Both the position numbers and the translations under genes were made by a program. This document shows, piece by piece, positions 5,449 through 5,779 of a stretch of DNA of 5,779 nucleotides. The DNA comes from Candidatus Tayloriibacteriota bacterium (lineage in GTDB: Bacteria; Patescibacteriota; Minisyncoccia; Phycocordibacterales; PALSA-1337), in the NCBI GenBank assembly GCA_026395105.1, contig JAPLZH010000030.1, positions 1 through 5,779 on the forward strand, read 5' to 3'. Positions within the stretch are counted from its first letter, which is position 1, and every line of letters begins with the position of its first letter. The notes under the pieces are model-generated. The model worked only from the letters and a program-made list of their open reading frames with translations. It had not been told where the DNA came from and made no database searches.

Positions 5449-5706
5449 ATGCGCAGTACTCAAGTGATTATCAGAACGGACTCAGGGATTAAAGAATCAC
5501 TGAGCGCAGCCCATATGCTGGTTCTAGCCAACCCGCTTTATCCAGCGGCAGAACTTTTGGAGAAGGAGCTGGCAGATAGAGGGCTTCTTATCCCAGACAA
5601 GGACCTGATACTATGGGATATTACGGCACTGAAGAATGAGCCTCTAGCTACCCCTCAAGTAGGACACTCGAACTTAATAATGAATAATACTCTGTTGCTG
5701 TCCTAA
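5449..5706 (+). CDS. Small ORF of unknown function, possibly cut by an insertion sequence
   Basis: This 85-residue ORF matches no family I know. Residues 1-65 look protein-like (AAELLEKELADRGLLIPDKD at 34-53, then LILWDI). It is the only gene here with a Shine-Dalgarno-like GAAAGG, 8 bases before its ATG, and it has a plausible promoter at 5328-5357. Its GC content is about 49% over 5451-5640, well above livK and dinD, and it favours CTG, GCC and AAC codons where the neighbours use TTA, GCA/GCT and AAT, suggesting a foreign origin. The last 20 or so residues are read from DNA that is antisense to the transposase tail at 5648-5779. The natural protein may therefore have been longer or different, and the present end accidental. 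The same stretch contains several potential hairpins, so a structured RNA is an alternative. Confidence 0.4.
   Translation: MRSTQVIIRTDSGIKESLSAAHMLVLANPLYPAAELLEKELADRGLLIPDKDLILWDITALKNEPLATPQVGHSNLIMNNTLLLS
5481..5504 (+). repeat. Imperfect hairpin within the GC-rich segment
   Basis: CTCAG-g-GATT (5481-5490) pairs with AATC-a-CTGAG (5495-5504) around an AAAG loop, nine base pairs with a single mismatch. It is the first of three hairpin candidates. The second is GTTCT/AGAAC enclosing CCGCT/AGCGG at 5521-5554. The third is CTGG..GATA/TATCCCAG at 5569-5596. Their clustering within about 120 bases is the main evidence for a possible structured RNA; each could also be chance. Confidence 0.35.
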
Positions 5707-5779
5707 ACTCAATACACTCCCTAGGTCGGTCATTCAAGAAGGAATGGATTTCATCTAAATCTTCTTGAGTAACGGTACT
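5648..5779 (-). mobile_element. C-terminal end of an IS30-like transposase, cut by the window edge
   Basis: On the minus strand a frame enters from the right edge and stops at TAG (5650-5648), giving 43 residues. The stretch TQEDLDEIHSFLNDRPRECI, followed by EFRTATEYY, matches the pattern at the C-terminus of IS30-family DDE transposases (usually LNxRPRKxLGFxTPxE), which catalyse movement of the insertion sequence. The catalytic DDE residues and one IS end lie outside the window. IS30-type inverted repeats sit near or within the end of the transposase gene, so the element boundary is expected around 5600-5670. I cannot place it without the other end. CCCTCAAGTAGGACACTCG (5652-5670) is a candidate inverted-repeat region. 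It is the only likely gene on the minus strand. Confidence 0.65.

Noticed and set aside
5434..5493. Overlapping 19-codon frame starting at ATG 5434
   Set aside because: It is very short, lacks a ribosome-binding site and overlaps the longer, better-supported frame at 5449.
5329..5578. TGGCAGATA occurring at 5329-5337 and 5570-5578
   Set aside because: A single pair of 9-mers 240 bp apart is expected by chance, and no flanking similarity extends it.
1..5779. CRISPR array, tRNA or rRNA gene
   Set aside because: No regularly spaced direct repeats, cloverleaf with a T-loop motif, or conserved rRNA segment was seen on either strand.

Overview
This window is AT-rich and densely coded. Almost all genes lie on the + strand. 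Leaders are short and lack Shine-Dalgarno sequences, and the standard genetic code fits every frame, with stops that are nearly all TAA or TAG. Together with a small membrane-anchored protein of no known family and a branched-chain amino acid ABC transporter split into separate pieces, this suggests a Candidate Phyla Radiation (Patescibacteria) genome, perhaps a Parcubacteria-like lineage. That assignment is an inference from gene style; there is no rRNA or marker gene here to settle it.

Layout from left to right. Positions 1-215 hold the possible tail of an upstream gene and a promoter region with short dyads. Positions 216-2262 hold two genes 4 bp apart: an unrecognised protein with a single membrane anchor, and a class I SAM-dependent methyltransferase carrying three lysine/glutamate-rich low-complexity inserts. 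Then, 26 bp further on, comes livH, the inner-membrane permease of a branched-chain amino acid type ABC importer. A 165-bp gap with two 18-bp dyads separates it from dinD, a convincing homologue of the E. coli DNA-damage-inducible protein DinD. Inside dinD lies a perfect 30-bp palindrome, the most striking non-coding signal in the window. A strong sigma70-type promoter then drives livK, the substrate-binding protein. It is anchored by an N-terminal membrane helix rather than by a lipid.

Downstream of livK the character changes. Positions 5325-5448 hold another promoter overlapping a nested AT-rich dyad. Positions 5449-5706 hold a small ORF of unknown function in clearly more GC-rich DNA, with several potential hairpins. 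At the right edge, on the minus strand, the last 43 codons of an IS30-like transposase are visible, overlapping the 3' end of that ORF. The small ORF may therefore be a gene cut by an insertion sequence.

Functionally, LivK would capture an amino acid or similar small ligand outside the membrane and deliver it to LivH. The second permease (LivM) and the ATPases (LivG, LivF) needed for a working importer are not in the window. DinD, between the two transport genes, is probably unrelated to transport. In E. coli its relative acts on RecA filaments in the SOS response. The methyltransferase has no identifiable substrate.
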